Shown here piece after piece: positions 55,151 to 64,000 of a DNA stretch of 64,000 nt. The position numbers were made by a program, and so were the translations under genes. The stretch spans positions 597,665 to 661,664 of the forward strand of contig LODT01000034.1 in the NCBI GenBank assembly GCA_001606155.1, written 5' to 3'. The notes below the pieces were generated by a model. That model did not search any database. It was not told where the DNA came from and saw only the letters and a list, made by a program, of their open reading frames with translations. Positions within the stretch are counted from its first letter, which is position 1. Each line of letters opens with the position of its first letter. The stretch comes from Tieghemostelium lacteum. Lineage: Eukaryota; Evosea; Eumycetozoa; Dictyosteliales; Raperosteliaceae.

Positions 55151-57651
55151 TTATTGTCTTGCAAGATTGAATAATAAGGTAATGGAATCTTTTTGATTAT
55201 TGTCAAATAAAGATGGTGATAATTTCTTTTCTAAATCAGAATAATTTGATAGTTTTTCATCTCTAAATGTTATTAAAAGAGTACCAAGGGCACAAGCACC
55301 TCTAAATAACAAATCCTTCTCAGTTTCAGTCATTATAACTGATTCTAAATGTTTAATCAATTGTTTAATAATTTGACCATGTGGTTTCTGATATTGTGCT
55401 AATATTGAGAAACTATAGATTAAAGGTAATTGATGTTAATAATAAAGGTGTTAAAGGGAATAAGAGGTGGTTAGGTTACTTACTTTAATAGTAATGTAAT
55501 ATAGGACAATGAGAATGTTTTGTTGGTTGAGTTTTGTGAATATAAACTAGAGAATCTCTCAGTGAGTGTTGGCATATGGTTATAAATTACATTACGAAGT
55601 GAGTCATGTCTCATCATATTTGAAAAGATTTTACAGAGAAGTTGTTGATTAGTTTGAATGGTGGCGACATTGGATGGAATCTGAAGAAGAGATTGAATGA
55701 GATTTGTGTGAACATTAGTGGAGTTTTGTTGAATAAACTGCTCAAATGTTTTTGAGGCACTTGGGTGTAAAACCAACAGTCTAACAATTTCAAGAATTGC
55801 AAATACCTTGTCTTCAGGCCACTTTAGCATCTTGAATACTACTTTATATTGCTCGTCACTGAAGGAACTGGAATGGTATCTACTGGTATCTTTAAGTTTT
55901 GATAAAATACCTTTAACCAACTCAATTTCTCTCTCATCATCGTCTAATGCAAACTTGGAATACTGTTCATTTGTTTTCAATTGACTATTGAATTCTATAA
56001 CCTTTGTGATTACAGCGTCACTATGGGGTGTCTCAAAATAGGAATAGGTGCCCTGTGGAATGAATTTTGTAGGTTCAGTAGACCCACTTGGCTTCTGTGC
56101 TGTATGTGTAGTAATCAATGGTGGAACACTACCAGAGCCACCTCCAGGTATATATCTATTAGCACCTGTAAATGGGTCACCACTATTGACAATAGGTGTA
56201 GCTGGGAACACCATATTCTGCTGATTAGTGTTTTTGATAATGAATTGAGCAACCTGATCGAGAAACTCTTGATTTAGGTCATTGGAGAGTAAAAAGTTTT
56301 GAGCAACTTCATAAGGATTCTCACCAATATTGTAACCTAGTTTAAATGGTGTTCCATCATTTACATCGATATCGAAGATGTAGTCGTATTCTTTACCTTG
56401 CAGTACACCACGATTGGATGATTTACTGGCGTTGGAGTCTACGACTTCACCAATCTTAACCCATTTCAATTCGGTACTAGACCATTGATGTGCTTCAGCT
56501 GTCTTACCGTTTTTGACAACTTTCAATTCACCATCTTTTTTACCGGGTTGTTCTAGTGCTGTTAGATCAGGGAGTTCATTGAGTTTAATGTCACCTACAT
56601 TATCTGATTGAATGGTTTGTGCTCCGAGTTGATCTTCAAATGCTTGTACAGTGTCAGGATCTGCAAATCTTGATGGAGCTCTAGTCCATACACGTGCAAC
56701 ACCATCTGCACAACCGGTGACTAAGTCACCATTAGGATGCACAGCAACACACCATACACCACTTGGATGTGTAATAGTTTGAATACATTCGGAATCCTTC
56801 CAGATTCTAAGTGTACGATCTTCACCGACACTTGCAAAACCCACACCTGGTACGACTGCAACTTGATAGACAAATGAACTCTGTCCTGTTTGATCACGAA
56901 GTTCGTGAATGAGTTCACCTTCAAATGTCCATACCATTAACAAGCCATCATTAGCACATGACAAGAACCCAAGTTCAGGTACTAATGCAAGGCCTCTAAC
57001 GCAATCTTTATGTTCTGTTAATGTTTTATAAACCTTCCATACCTTTGCATTATTTGCATCTTTTCTCCAGATTTTAATAGTCTTATCTGCACTGGCACTT
57101 ACAATATCCCCATTGGGAAGTGATAGCACAGACCATACAGCAGCTTCATGACCTGTAAGTGTAGAAACACATTCATTACCCTCCCATATCTTTATAGTCT
57201 TATCCCAACTACCACTTAGTATCTGGCCCTCTTGTGTAGATCCCAATGTTGAAATAGAATCTGAGTGACCTATTAATGTCAAAGATGGTGAACCACCCTC
57301 AATAACTTCTTGTTCAGATACTGTTGAATTATTATTATTGTTATTATTGTTACTTGTAGTACTTTTAGGTGCTTTTGGAACAGCAGATTTCTCCCATACA
57401 CATATAATCTTATCATTACCACCAGATGCAAATATACGTTCAGGTAAAAGCATGTTACTAGATAAAGCAGTTACAGCACCTACAAAATGTGAGTGTCCAT
57501 GTAGAATCACTTTAGAGTAGTTATTTAATGAATCCCATGCAATTATAGAGTGATCTCTAGATCCAGTTATAATTCTACCATCTGGTAATATACAAATACT
57601 TCTAACATCTTTACTGTGACCTAATAATTGTTTTGAAAGTTTAAAATTCAT
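55151..57651 (-). CDS. plaa: PLAA/Ufd3/Doa1, Cdc48 adaptor
   Basis: Two exons (57651..55484 and 55412..55151; intron 55413..55483), 809 residues. Seven WD40 repeats (about 1-330; e.g. IITGSRDHSIIAWDS, SASADKTIKIW) form the ubiquitin-binding propeller. A PFU domain (about 385-475; LQGKEYDYIFDIDVNDGTPFKLGYNIGENP) binds ubiquitin. A PUL domain (about 540-809) binds the p97/Cdc48 C-terminus. The protein helps Cdc48 sort and recycle ubiquitin in degradation and endolysosomal repair. A short Asn run interrupts the propeller near residue 105. All three domains are present. Confidence 0.95.
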
Positions 57652-57807
57652 TTCTACCTTTCAAATTTTTATATATATATATTTTCAAAAATAAAAAAAT
57701 AAGAAATTAGATTGATGATCAAAAAATAAATTAAAAAAAAAATTTTTCATTCTTTGAAATTTCATTCAAAAATATGAATACTCAATAACAGTCATTATAG
57801 TTTTCTT

Positions 57808-58932
57808 TTATTTTTGTTGCATAAAAAATGTTAAACAATCGAATAAATAGAAATCAGGGTTATTAGGTATGGTAACAAAGGAATCAGAACCAGTGTTGAG
57901 ATTATAATTTACAAATTGATAATCAGAGGCATTGTTGTATCCAAAGAATAGAAGGGTTTGTTGATCTTGCGATAAAACAGCAGGTGTACCACCGTGATAC
58001 ACTATAATTGGAACAGTGTAGATTAGTTTAAGATTTACTTGTGGTGATTGTTGATTTAGTTGAACTGAATATAGGTACATGGTATTGGTATTATAGTAGT
58101 CTCCAGCAATGAGATACAATTGACCATCATTAGCATAGAATGGGTACACTTCATCATGTTTATAGTCAATGGCTGTACTTTGGAATGTGTATACTGATGA
58201 TGTATGATTTGATGAACTTTCAAACCCAATAAAAACAGGTTTACTTCCAAGTCCATCTGAATTCTCCAATTGGAAATAAGCAGCAATTTGATTTTTTTGA
58301 TTATTAATTGCAAATGAAGGTGGACCTCCATTACCATCAACTTGATAAGATGGAAATGCAAAATGTCCAAAATCAGCAATCTCACTATCCAAATTCCAAT
58401 TTGCAACAGACAATCTACCATCCATTCCAAACCCAATAATGGTAACATTATTATCATTACTATTATAAAATTCATTTACAGAGTTACTAAGAAACACAAA
58501 CAAATCCATTGAAGCTGCCTCCATTTGGTATAAGGTTTCTATTGAGTTATTCTATAATCATTTTAATTAGTTTTTACTTCTAATTTGAGAGAGTGAGAAA
58601 TTTTAAATTTAAAATATACAAACTTGAAAGAAATATCTGGTATAGTAATAGGAATCTGTTGTTTCACTTGATGTCAATAGATCCACATAGTCATTGGAAA
58701 CTTGTAAGGTGTCAGTGACAGTTTCTAAATATGGATCAGTTTCAGTAAAGGTCATTTCCAAGGTTTCAAAATTAAATTCTAATATATAGGTACTAGAATT
58801 ACCAGTTTGATATAAACTAGTGAATATAATATTTGATGTGGATGATGATGTTGATGAATCTCCTTTTACATATCTAGGACTTTGTGGTGTACATAAAACC
58901 AACAAACATAATACCATTAAATATTTATTCAT
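57808..58932 (-). CDS. Secreted dictyostelid protein, possible beta-propeller
   Basis: Two exons (58932..58624 and 58551..57808; intron 58552..58623), 350 residues. ATG 58932 is preferred because it opens a signal peptide (MNKYLMVLCLLVLCTPQSP); an ATG 13 codons upstream would extend it. The mature part has N-glycosylation sites and repeated beta-rich lines (TIIGFGMDGRLSVANWNLD, AIDYKHDEVYPFY, QLYLIAGDYYNTNTMYLYSV, LLFFGYNN) suggesting a beta-propeller. I do not recognise the family. A broken copy of its 3' part lies just upstream at 59119..59400, so this gene has been locally duplicated. Confidence 0.62.
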
Positions 58933-59118
58933 TTTTAATATAGGCTTACAATTGACAGAATGAAAATTCATATCTATTTTAGTTTGTTTAATACGTGGTT
59001 TCTTGAATATCAAAGTGAAGTGATGAAATATAAAAACTTTTCATTGCAAAAGTAATGGGTTTAGGGGGTTCTAAATTCAAAAATATCAGATATTTATTTA
59101 TTTCGCGAATTTAAATTT

Positions 59119-59400
59119 TTATTCGTTTTGAACAAAGAATACGGATGAATACCAAATAGATGGGAATAAATCATTATTGGAGGGAATACTTGCAAATGAT
59201 ACATAACCACTATTAAAATTATAAGTTACAAATTCATAAAAAGACTGATCATTATTGTAACCAAAGAATATAATGTTTCTTGATCTTTTGATAGTGTTGC
59301 TGGTATACCACCAATGTATGATAAAAAGTAAAAATAATCTACATACCTTTCTCTACTAGTGTAGTTGAATGTCAACTGCAGGTGTTTGAATTGTATTGAG
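59119..59400 (-). pseudogene. Decayed 3' copy of the secreted-protein gene at 57808
   Basis: Translated in pieces, the minus strand reads QTPAVDIQLH, then IGGIPATLSKDQETLY, then FFGYNNDQSFYEFVTYNFNSG and FASIPSNNDLF. These parallel SPQVNLKLI, GGTPAVLSQDQQTLL, FFGYNNASDYQFVNYNLNTG and VTIPNNPDFYLF of the intact gene in order. At least one frameshift and in-frame stops break it, and the 5' two thirds are absent. It is a host-gene tandem duplicate that has decayed. Confidence 0.75.
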
Positions 59401-59406
59401 GTTATG

Positions 59407-59432
59407 TTACAAAATATATTAGTATAAATGAA
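59407..59432 (+). repeat. 26-bp direct repeat, copy 1
   Basis: The sequence beginning TTACAAAATATATT and ending GTATAAATGAA is identical to 60247..60272 in the same orientation. The copies flank about 815 bp of disordered sequence. Confidence 0.85.
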
Positions 59433-59445
59433 TCAAGAAGAAATT

Positions 59446-59960
59446 AAAATAATAATAATAATAATAACAATAACAATAAGAATAATATCTATTAATAAAA
59501 ATTAACAATTGTAACAATATTAAAATGTGTATATTAATAATAAACCAAAATATTAAATTATTTTTATTTTGGCTTGGTTTGTATTTGTGGATGATTCTCT
59601 TTTGGATGACCGCATTGACATGTAGAAAATACTTTTTTTTGTATCCTTGGCACCCCTTGCCGTGGTTATATGAACAAGATGTACCATCTTTTTTACCAAG
59701 ACAGTGTATTGTTGGGCTAGACAGGTTGTTTGGATTTGGTGAAATATTGATTGGTGTGGTTGGGTTACTTTCCATGGGTTGAATGAAAGATTTTTCAGAA
59801 GTGGGTATAGTTGGACCAGACTGGAGGTTGTTATTGTTTGGATTTTGTGAAATATTGATTGGTGTGGTTGGGTTACTTTTAATGGGTTGAATGAAAGATT
59901 TTTCAGAAGTGGGTATTGAGATTTTGTAAAAGTGAACTAAAGGGTCTAAATTTTGGTGAG
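59446..59960 (-). pseudogene. Cys/His-rich coding frame with poly-A frameshift
   Basis: An open minus-strand frame (open to 60018, no ATG at its start) has a duplicated Pro/Ser/Thr segment (PTSEKSFIQPxxSNPTTPINIS, twice, nucleotides about 59728-59807 and 59836-59916), then HCLGKKDGTSCSYNHGKGCQGYKK. An 8-A run near 59625-59632 follows. In the neighbouring frame the Cys/His pattern continues as VFSTCQCGHPKENHPQIQTKPK and stops near 59562, so a change of one or two bases in the A-run splits a zinc-binding-like domain. It could be a real mutation, a sequencing slip, or a missed intron. The current frame instead runs into a hydrophobic tail ending at 59419. I do not know the family. Confidence 0.5.
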
Positions 59961-60034
59961 GAAAATTGAGATTGTGTGATTCTATTAAACGCAAAATAAA
60001 TTCGTTTAATAGAATCACACAAACTCAATTTTCC
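59960..60034. repeat. 32-bp near-perfect inverted repeat (hairpin)
   Basis: Arms 59960..59991 and 60003..60034 are complementary with one mismatch; the loop is 11 nt (CAAAATAAATT). The core arm is GATTCTATTAAACG and its complement. Such a long stem is very unlikely by chance and would be a strong RNA or DNA hairpin. Confidence 0.92.
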
Positions 60035-60290
60035 CACCTAGATATAAGTATTTTCTAAAATTTTAGTAATAATTACATTATCCTTAATTTCATTATCTTT
60101 CATTGCTTCTATATATTTTTCTTGTAAATCTTTATAATGTTTGTAGGGTACACATATAAGTCCTTCTTCTTCTACATTAAAGTCAGGTGTTGATCTTTTA
60201 CCAAGAACTAAGGTTTTGGTATTAGTATCAAAGTATAAAAGGTGTTTTACAAAATATATTAGTATAAATGAACAAAAGATGTTTGGATTA
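60034..60290 (-). other. Open reading stretch, possible gene remnant
   Basis: The minus strand stays open from about 60290 to a TAG near 60048: PNIFCSFILIYFVKHLLYFD, then TNTKTLVLGKRSTPDFNVEE, then EGLICVPYKHYKDLQEKYIE and NVIITKILENTYI. No ATG at its start and no recognised family. It sits next to the hairpin and direct repeat, so it may be the remnant of a disrupted gene. Confidence 0.3.
60247..60272 (+). repeat. 26-bp direct repeat, copy 2
   Basis: Identical to 59407..59432 in the same orientation. Confidence 0.85.
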
Positions 60291-60521
60291 GTGATGAGTG
60301 TTTACGTACTATTTGTGGTAGTAATTGGTTGTATCTTTAGTAATATAATACCAGTAAAGTTTGATAAAGGAGTAGAACTAACGAGAGGATTTGAATCATC
60401 ATTCTGTAAAACTAGATTAAATGACGAAAAATCAGGAATGATGTTTTTTAAAATTTATCTCTTCAATTTTTACAAATTTTTTTTAATACCTAAAAATGGG
60501 GGTAAAAGGGTCCAAGATTGA
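60279..60521 (+). other. Small open frame with signal-like N-terminus, possible remnant
   Basis: From ATG 60279 the frame encodes 80 residues. A hydrophobic start (MFGLVMSVYVLFVVVIGCIF) precedes NIIPVKFDKGVELTRGFESS and a Lys/Phe-rich end, and it overlaps the start of the next gene (60496) in another frame. It could be a truncated secreted-protein gene. No family recognised. Confidence 0.3.
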
Positions 60522-62505
60522 CCCTACAAAAACTAGAAATAGTAATGATAGTAATGATAGCAATAGTACAATTGTTAGTCATAGTTTAGTATGGCCACAT
60601 AGTTTGATAAGATATATATTATCATATATATTTCAACAAAGTAATAACAATGCTTATAATTATACCAAAAGATTTTATGAATCTTATAGAGTTGCAATGG
60701 ATATAAAGTCACTTTATCATGTTAGTAAAGAATTTAAATTGTTTTTTCCACCTATTGAATTGGTAGTTACATCAGTTGAGTTACTTAAATATGCCTATAC
60801 ATTCACAGTAAAATGGTCAATAGATTTAAAATTAACAGTAGACTATCACTATATCAAAGATTATAAAGAGTTTAAAATCATTAAAAAAATGAAATTTCAT
60901 AATATTTCAATGAGATGTAATGTAATGAAACCTATTGGACTTACATTGCAACGACATCTTCATAAACAATCTAAACTGTTACTCTCTGCTGATCAAATTG
61001 AAAATCTAACAGTAAACTACCATCTTAAATATAAGAAACGTAGTGTAAAGCAGGCTGATGCCATCAATGCTATTCCTAACAGTTACAGTGGAATTCCAAT
61101 TGGTAATCTTAAGGAATTGAAATTAGGTATAGAGGCTGTTAATCAACCTAGGTTCAGTTTAAATGTTTTCTTTGGTGATGATGTACCGCCACAACTAACA
61201 TCATTGTCCATGTCGAGTAATATGATTGTTACATATTGCATTGATACAAAGACTGTAGACACCATTTACAAATTGTTAACTATTAAAAAGATACAATTTG
61301 ATAGAATTTCAATACATGAAAATGATCTCTTTAGATTGGTTTCATTGCCTACACTTCTCAATTTCACAATTACAATTTCCAAGATACTTCAGAGTGATAA
61401 ACATGAAGATCCTATGGAATTAAATGAAAATCAAATGGTTCCTATGGAATTGAATGAAAATCAAATGGTAAAGAAACTATTCGAGTGTGTAAATAGTAGT
61501 TCAAAAATCAAGCGTTTAACTGTAAAGAAGCTAGTTAATAGTGACATAAAATATGAGGATTTATGTACATTTCTAAATGCCAACATAACCCTGAAATCAT
61601 TGGTTGTTGAAAATTCTATGAAATTTGATAATGAAACACACTATATAAATAATAATACTTTAAAATTATTAGTTATAGATTCATTAGGTAAATATAAATC
61701 TAATGAGATATGGAATGGTGGTAAAGGTTCTGATGTACTAAAGATATGCTTAATATCCCATTTAGTACCAATAGTTAGAAAAGATTATTATATGGATATA
61801 ATTAATCAATTCTCAAGAGTCACTAGAATAAGTCTACCTGAGATCTCTCATAAGACTATCAGTAATCTAATAATTCCCTTGATTTCAAGCCCCACTTCAG
61901 TCATTCAAAATATCTCATTTTCATTAAAAAGTTTTACTCTAAATGAAAAAGTGAGTCTAGGTACTTGGAATACATTACTAGATTCCTATATCTCCAATAG
62001 ATCACTTCAAACATTTAAAATCACTAACACTACCATTCCATTAGAAATCATCACTGGATTCATGTCATTTTCACATCCAACTTCTTTTCATCTATCATTT
62101 CCATTTTGTGAACCTAAATTCGCAATACCAAGAGAACAAGTTTTTAAACAAGTTTTTAGTGCACTTCAAAGTAACAGTACCATTAGAATACTCAATCTCA
62201 GAGGATTCATGTACTTTGGTAACCTTGATAAATTTGACTACCTTTGTGAACTCTTACAACTTCCCATTGAATTACATCATTTGGATTTTAGTAACAACAG
62301 ATGTACAAACATTGATAAACCTAAAAATCCTAAATCTCCATTAATGAAAAAATTTGAAACTCTTTTAATCCAACATCCTAGCCTGCAGTCCATTGGTTTC
62401 CAAAGTACTGGATTGGATTACGATTGCATTTATATAAATGTATATAAACATTTTAAAACTCCTTTTTTCAATCCACCAAACATTATAAAATTTAAAACGA
62501 AATGA
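60496..62505 (+). CDS. F-box-like / leucine-rich repeat protein with internal 10-residue duplication
   Basis: Single exon, 669 residues; the ATG at 60496 is the first in frame. An Asn/Asp/Ser-rich head precedes an F-box-like region (SLVWPHSLIRYILSYIFQQS..SLYHVSKEFKLFFP, about 30-95) and degenerate leucine-rich repeats (LKELKLGIE, LTSLSMSSN, IRILNLRGFMYF, LHHLDFSNN). A tandem copy of PMELNENQMV occurs at about residues 306-325 (a 30-bp duplication). It belongs with the genes at 38777 and 16219. A role in ubiquitin ligase targeting is inference. Confidence 0.65.
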   Translation: MGVKGSKIDPTKTRNSNDSNDSNSTIVSHSLVWPHSLIRYILSYIFQQSNNNAYNYTKRFYESYRVAMDIKSLYHVSKEFKLFFPPIELVVTSVELLKYAYTFTVKWSIDLKLTVDYHYIKDYKEFKIIKKMKFHNISMRCNVMKPIGLTLQRHLHKQSKLLLSADQIENLTVNYHLKYKKRSVKQADAINAIPNSYSGIPIGNLKELKLGIEAVNQPRFSLNVFFGDDVPPQLTSLSMSSNMIVTYCIDTKTVDTIYKLLTIKKIQFDRISIHENDLFRLVSLPTLLNFTITISKILQSDKHEDPMELNENQMVPMELNENQMVKKLFECVNSSSKIKRLTVKKLVNSDIKYEDLCTFLNANITLKSLVVENSMKFDNETHYINNNTLKLLVIDSLGKYKSNEIWNGGKGSDVLKICLISHLVPIVRKDYYMDIINQFSRVTRISLPEISHKTISNLIIPLISSPTSVIQNISFSLKSFTLNEKVSLGTWNTLLDSYISNRSLQTFKITNTTIPLEIITGFMSFSHPTSFHLSFPFCEPKFAIPREQVFKQVFSALQSNSTIRILNLRGFMYFGNLDKFDYLCELLQLPIELHHLDFSNNRCTNIDKPKNPKSPLMKKFETLLIQHPSLQSIGFQSTGLDYDCIYINVYKHFKTPFFNPPNIIKFKTK

Positions 62506-62698
62506 AATCTCTGTATATAATATATCTCTGTATAAATAAATATCTATTCTTGTTCCTATTAAAAAGAAACTTCATATGAAAATTGATTAAAAAAAATCTA
62601 GTAGTTTTGATCAAAATAGCGTGAGATAAAGGGATTTTCATAAAAACTTTTTTTTCATTTCGATAACTCTCTATATTTCATATTTCTTTGTCCAAAAT

Positions 62699-63787
62699 AT
62701 GAATTCTAGTGATGTAGCATTGCTATCATCAGAGCCCTATATTCTATTTAAAAGTTGGGTACCACAACAGAAAATCAGTATAGGAACAGTAAATGAAAAG
62801 TTATGGAAATACTATGATTTTGGACCTAAAAAAGATACAATCCCACTAGTATTTATATCACCAGGAACAGCTGAGATATTTTATAAACAATTTGTATCAC
62901 TGTGTCCTAAAGGCTACAGATTTATAAGTGTTCAATTTTCACCATATGACAGTCTTTTAGGTTGGTGTAAAGGTTTCGAAAGATTCCTTGATAGATTAGG
63001 ACTAGAAAAAATTCATTTATTCGGTACTTCACTTGGAGGTTATTTGGCACAATGTTTCTATCAGACTAGACCTAGTAGAGTCATATCAATGATTCTTAAT
63101 AACACTTTTTGTGATACCCAATATTATCATGATAATTCTTCATGTGCTGCAATGTAAGACATAGTACACACAACTAAAGAGAGTAGATATAGATGTCTAA
63201 CACATTAACATGCAACACACATTCATAGGTTTTCAATATTACCAGAGTTTATGTTAAAAAAAATTATTTTATCTAATTTCCCATCTGGTAAATTGGATAA
63301 GGAAATGTGTGATACTGTTGATTTTATGGTATATCAGATAGAGTCACTTCAACAACAGGAGTTGGCATCTAGATTGACACTCAACTGTTCAATTGGATTA
63401 TTGAATCCTAGTGGTGGTTTAATGGAGAATATCACCATTATAGATTCACTAGATACTGTATCAGTACCCGAAAAACTAAGAGAGGAATGTTATAAATACT
63501 ACCCAAATGCAAAGATTGCTTTAATTAAAGAAGGTGGTGATTTTGTTTATATATCTAGATCTGATGAAGTTAATATTCACATACAAGTTCACCTTCGTAA
63601 TTTTGGTTTGGATCCAGTAAACAATCCAAAATCTGATGAAACAACTAATAACAACAACATTAATAACAATAATAATAATAATAATAATACTACCCAAATT
63701 AAAAAAGAAAAATTAAACAAACCTTTAAAAACTAAAGATACCAATCAATTTAATAAGTCTTCAATATTTGAAGATGAACATGAATAA
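62699..63787 (+). CDS. spg21: Maspardin (SPG21 homologue)
   Basis: Two exons (62699..63153 and 63229..63787; intron 63154..63228), 337 residues. An alpha/beta-hydrolase fold: FKSWVPQQKISIGT near the start, FISPGTAEIFYKQFVSL near 56-72, LFGTSLGGYLAQCFYQTRPSRV with the nucleophile-elbow serine near 112, and SILPEFMLKKIILSNFPSG, the maspardin-specific stretch across the splice. ELASRLTLNC and EVNIHIQVHL are also shared with human SPG21, mutated in mast syndrome. In maspardin the catalytic triad is thought non-functional; it binds CD4 and trafficking partners in animals. The C-terminal 60 residues are an Asn-rich, Lys/Asp tail not found in animals. Confidence 0.93.
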
Positions 63788-63859
63788 ATAAATATACTTT
63801 TAAGTTTTATATTATATGGATTTATAAATAGGTAAGGTTAATTTAAAATTATGTTTATT

Positions 63860-64000
63860 TTAGAGTAGTAATAAAACTAATAAGGTAGATATTATACAGG
63901 TTGATATGGATATCAGTAATGTTTTAGTTGCAGAGGATCTATTGGGTCTCTGTAAGAAATCTCTATCTACTGTTTGATAAAATATTGGTACACCACGATC
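63860..64000 (-). CDS. 3' end of a gene with C-terminal membrane anchor (partial)
   Basis: The window ends inside this minus-strand frame. The last 46 residues read DRGVPIFYQTVDRDFLQRPN, then a hydrophobic end TLLISISTCIISTLLVLLLL followed by a stop near 63860. This looks like a GPI-attachment or tail-anchor signal of a surface protein. Too little is present to name the family. Confidence 0.5.
   Translation of the reverse strand, partial: DRGVPIFYQTVDRDFLQRPNRSSATKTLLISISTCIISTLLVLLLL

Noticed and set aside
1-64000. CRISPR arrays, operons, bacterial ribosome binding sites
   Set aside because: None visible; the window is eukaryotic with introns and individually promoted genes.
1-64000. tRNA and rRNA genes
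   Set aside because: No sequence with convincing tRNA arms or rRNA motifs was noticed by eye.

Overview
This is nuclear DNA from a social amoeba (dictyostelid). The evidence is the AT-rich sequence, the A/T-homopolymer spacers, compact gene spacing, and short AT-rich GT..AG introns (about 59-104 bp) that join reading frames cleanly. Asn- and Gln-runs inside proteins and family-typical genes (myosin heavy chain kinase with WD40 repeats, C2-formin, WASP, full-length ABCG transporter) agree. Coding regions are less AT-extreme than in D. discoideum, so a Cavenderia-, Heterostelium- or Tieghemostelium-like species is plausible; the exact species is inference.

Layout. 0-8.6 kb: alpha-kinase/WD40 myosin heavy chain kinase, polysaccharide deacetylase, small cytochrome b5, a tetraether-synthase-like radical-SAM homologue that has lost its cluster cysteines, and MsrB. 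8.6-16 kb: mitochondrial PPR protein, an unrecognised protein, UDP-glucose 4-epimerase and a 3-ketoacyl-CoA reductase-type SDR. 16-22 kb: a 1096-residue helical/F-box-like/LRR protein and a five-TM DUF229 protein. 22-29.4 kb: MED21, NSE2-type SUMO ligase, a secreted C39-like peptidase, Xaa-Pro aminopeptidase, an Mpv17-family protein, and a head-to-head mitochondrial rhodanese and frataxin pair. 29.4-38.5 kb: GRASP, two related Cys-rich surface proteins, a secreted polysaccharide lyase and a 1454-residue ABCG transporter. 38.8-49 kb: F-box-like/LRR protein, WASP, a nucleoside hydrolase fused to the DUSP-UBL module of USP4/11/15-type deubiquitinases, a mitochondrial membrane protein, a PIG3-like quinone reductase, a 110-residue orphan and a 7TM protein. 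49-59 kb: C2-FH3-FH1-FH2 formin, VASt-domain protein, PLAA and a secreted protein. 59.1-60.5 kb: a decayed stretch with a broken gene copy, a frameshifted Cys/His-rich frame, a 32-bp inverted repeat and a 26-bp direct repeat. 60.5-64 kb: third F-box-like/LRR gene, maspardin, and the 3' end of a further gene.

Together. Genes are mostly independent housekeeping units, not operons. Recurrent themes are actomyosin control (MHCK, WASP, formin), ubiquitin/SUMO biology (NSE2, PLAA, three F-box-like proteins, the DUSP-UBL fusion) and mitochondrial proteins (PPR, rhodanese, frataxin, Mpv17, probable cristae protein). Most notable are the nucleoside hydrolase-DUSP-UBL fusion, the cysteine-less radical-SAM homologue, and the frataxin/rhodanese bidirectional pair. 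Exon joins were worked out by hand from splice consensus and frame and have no transcript support here.
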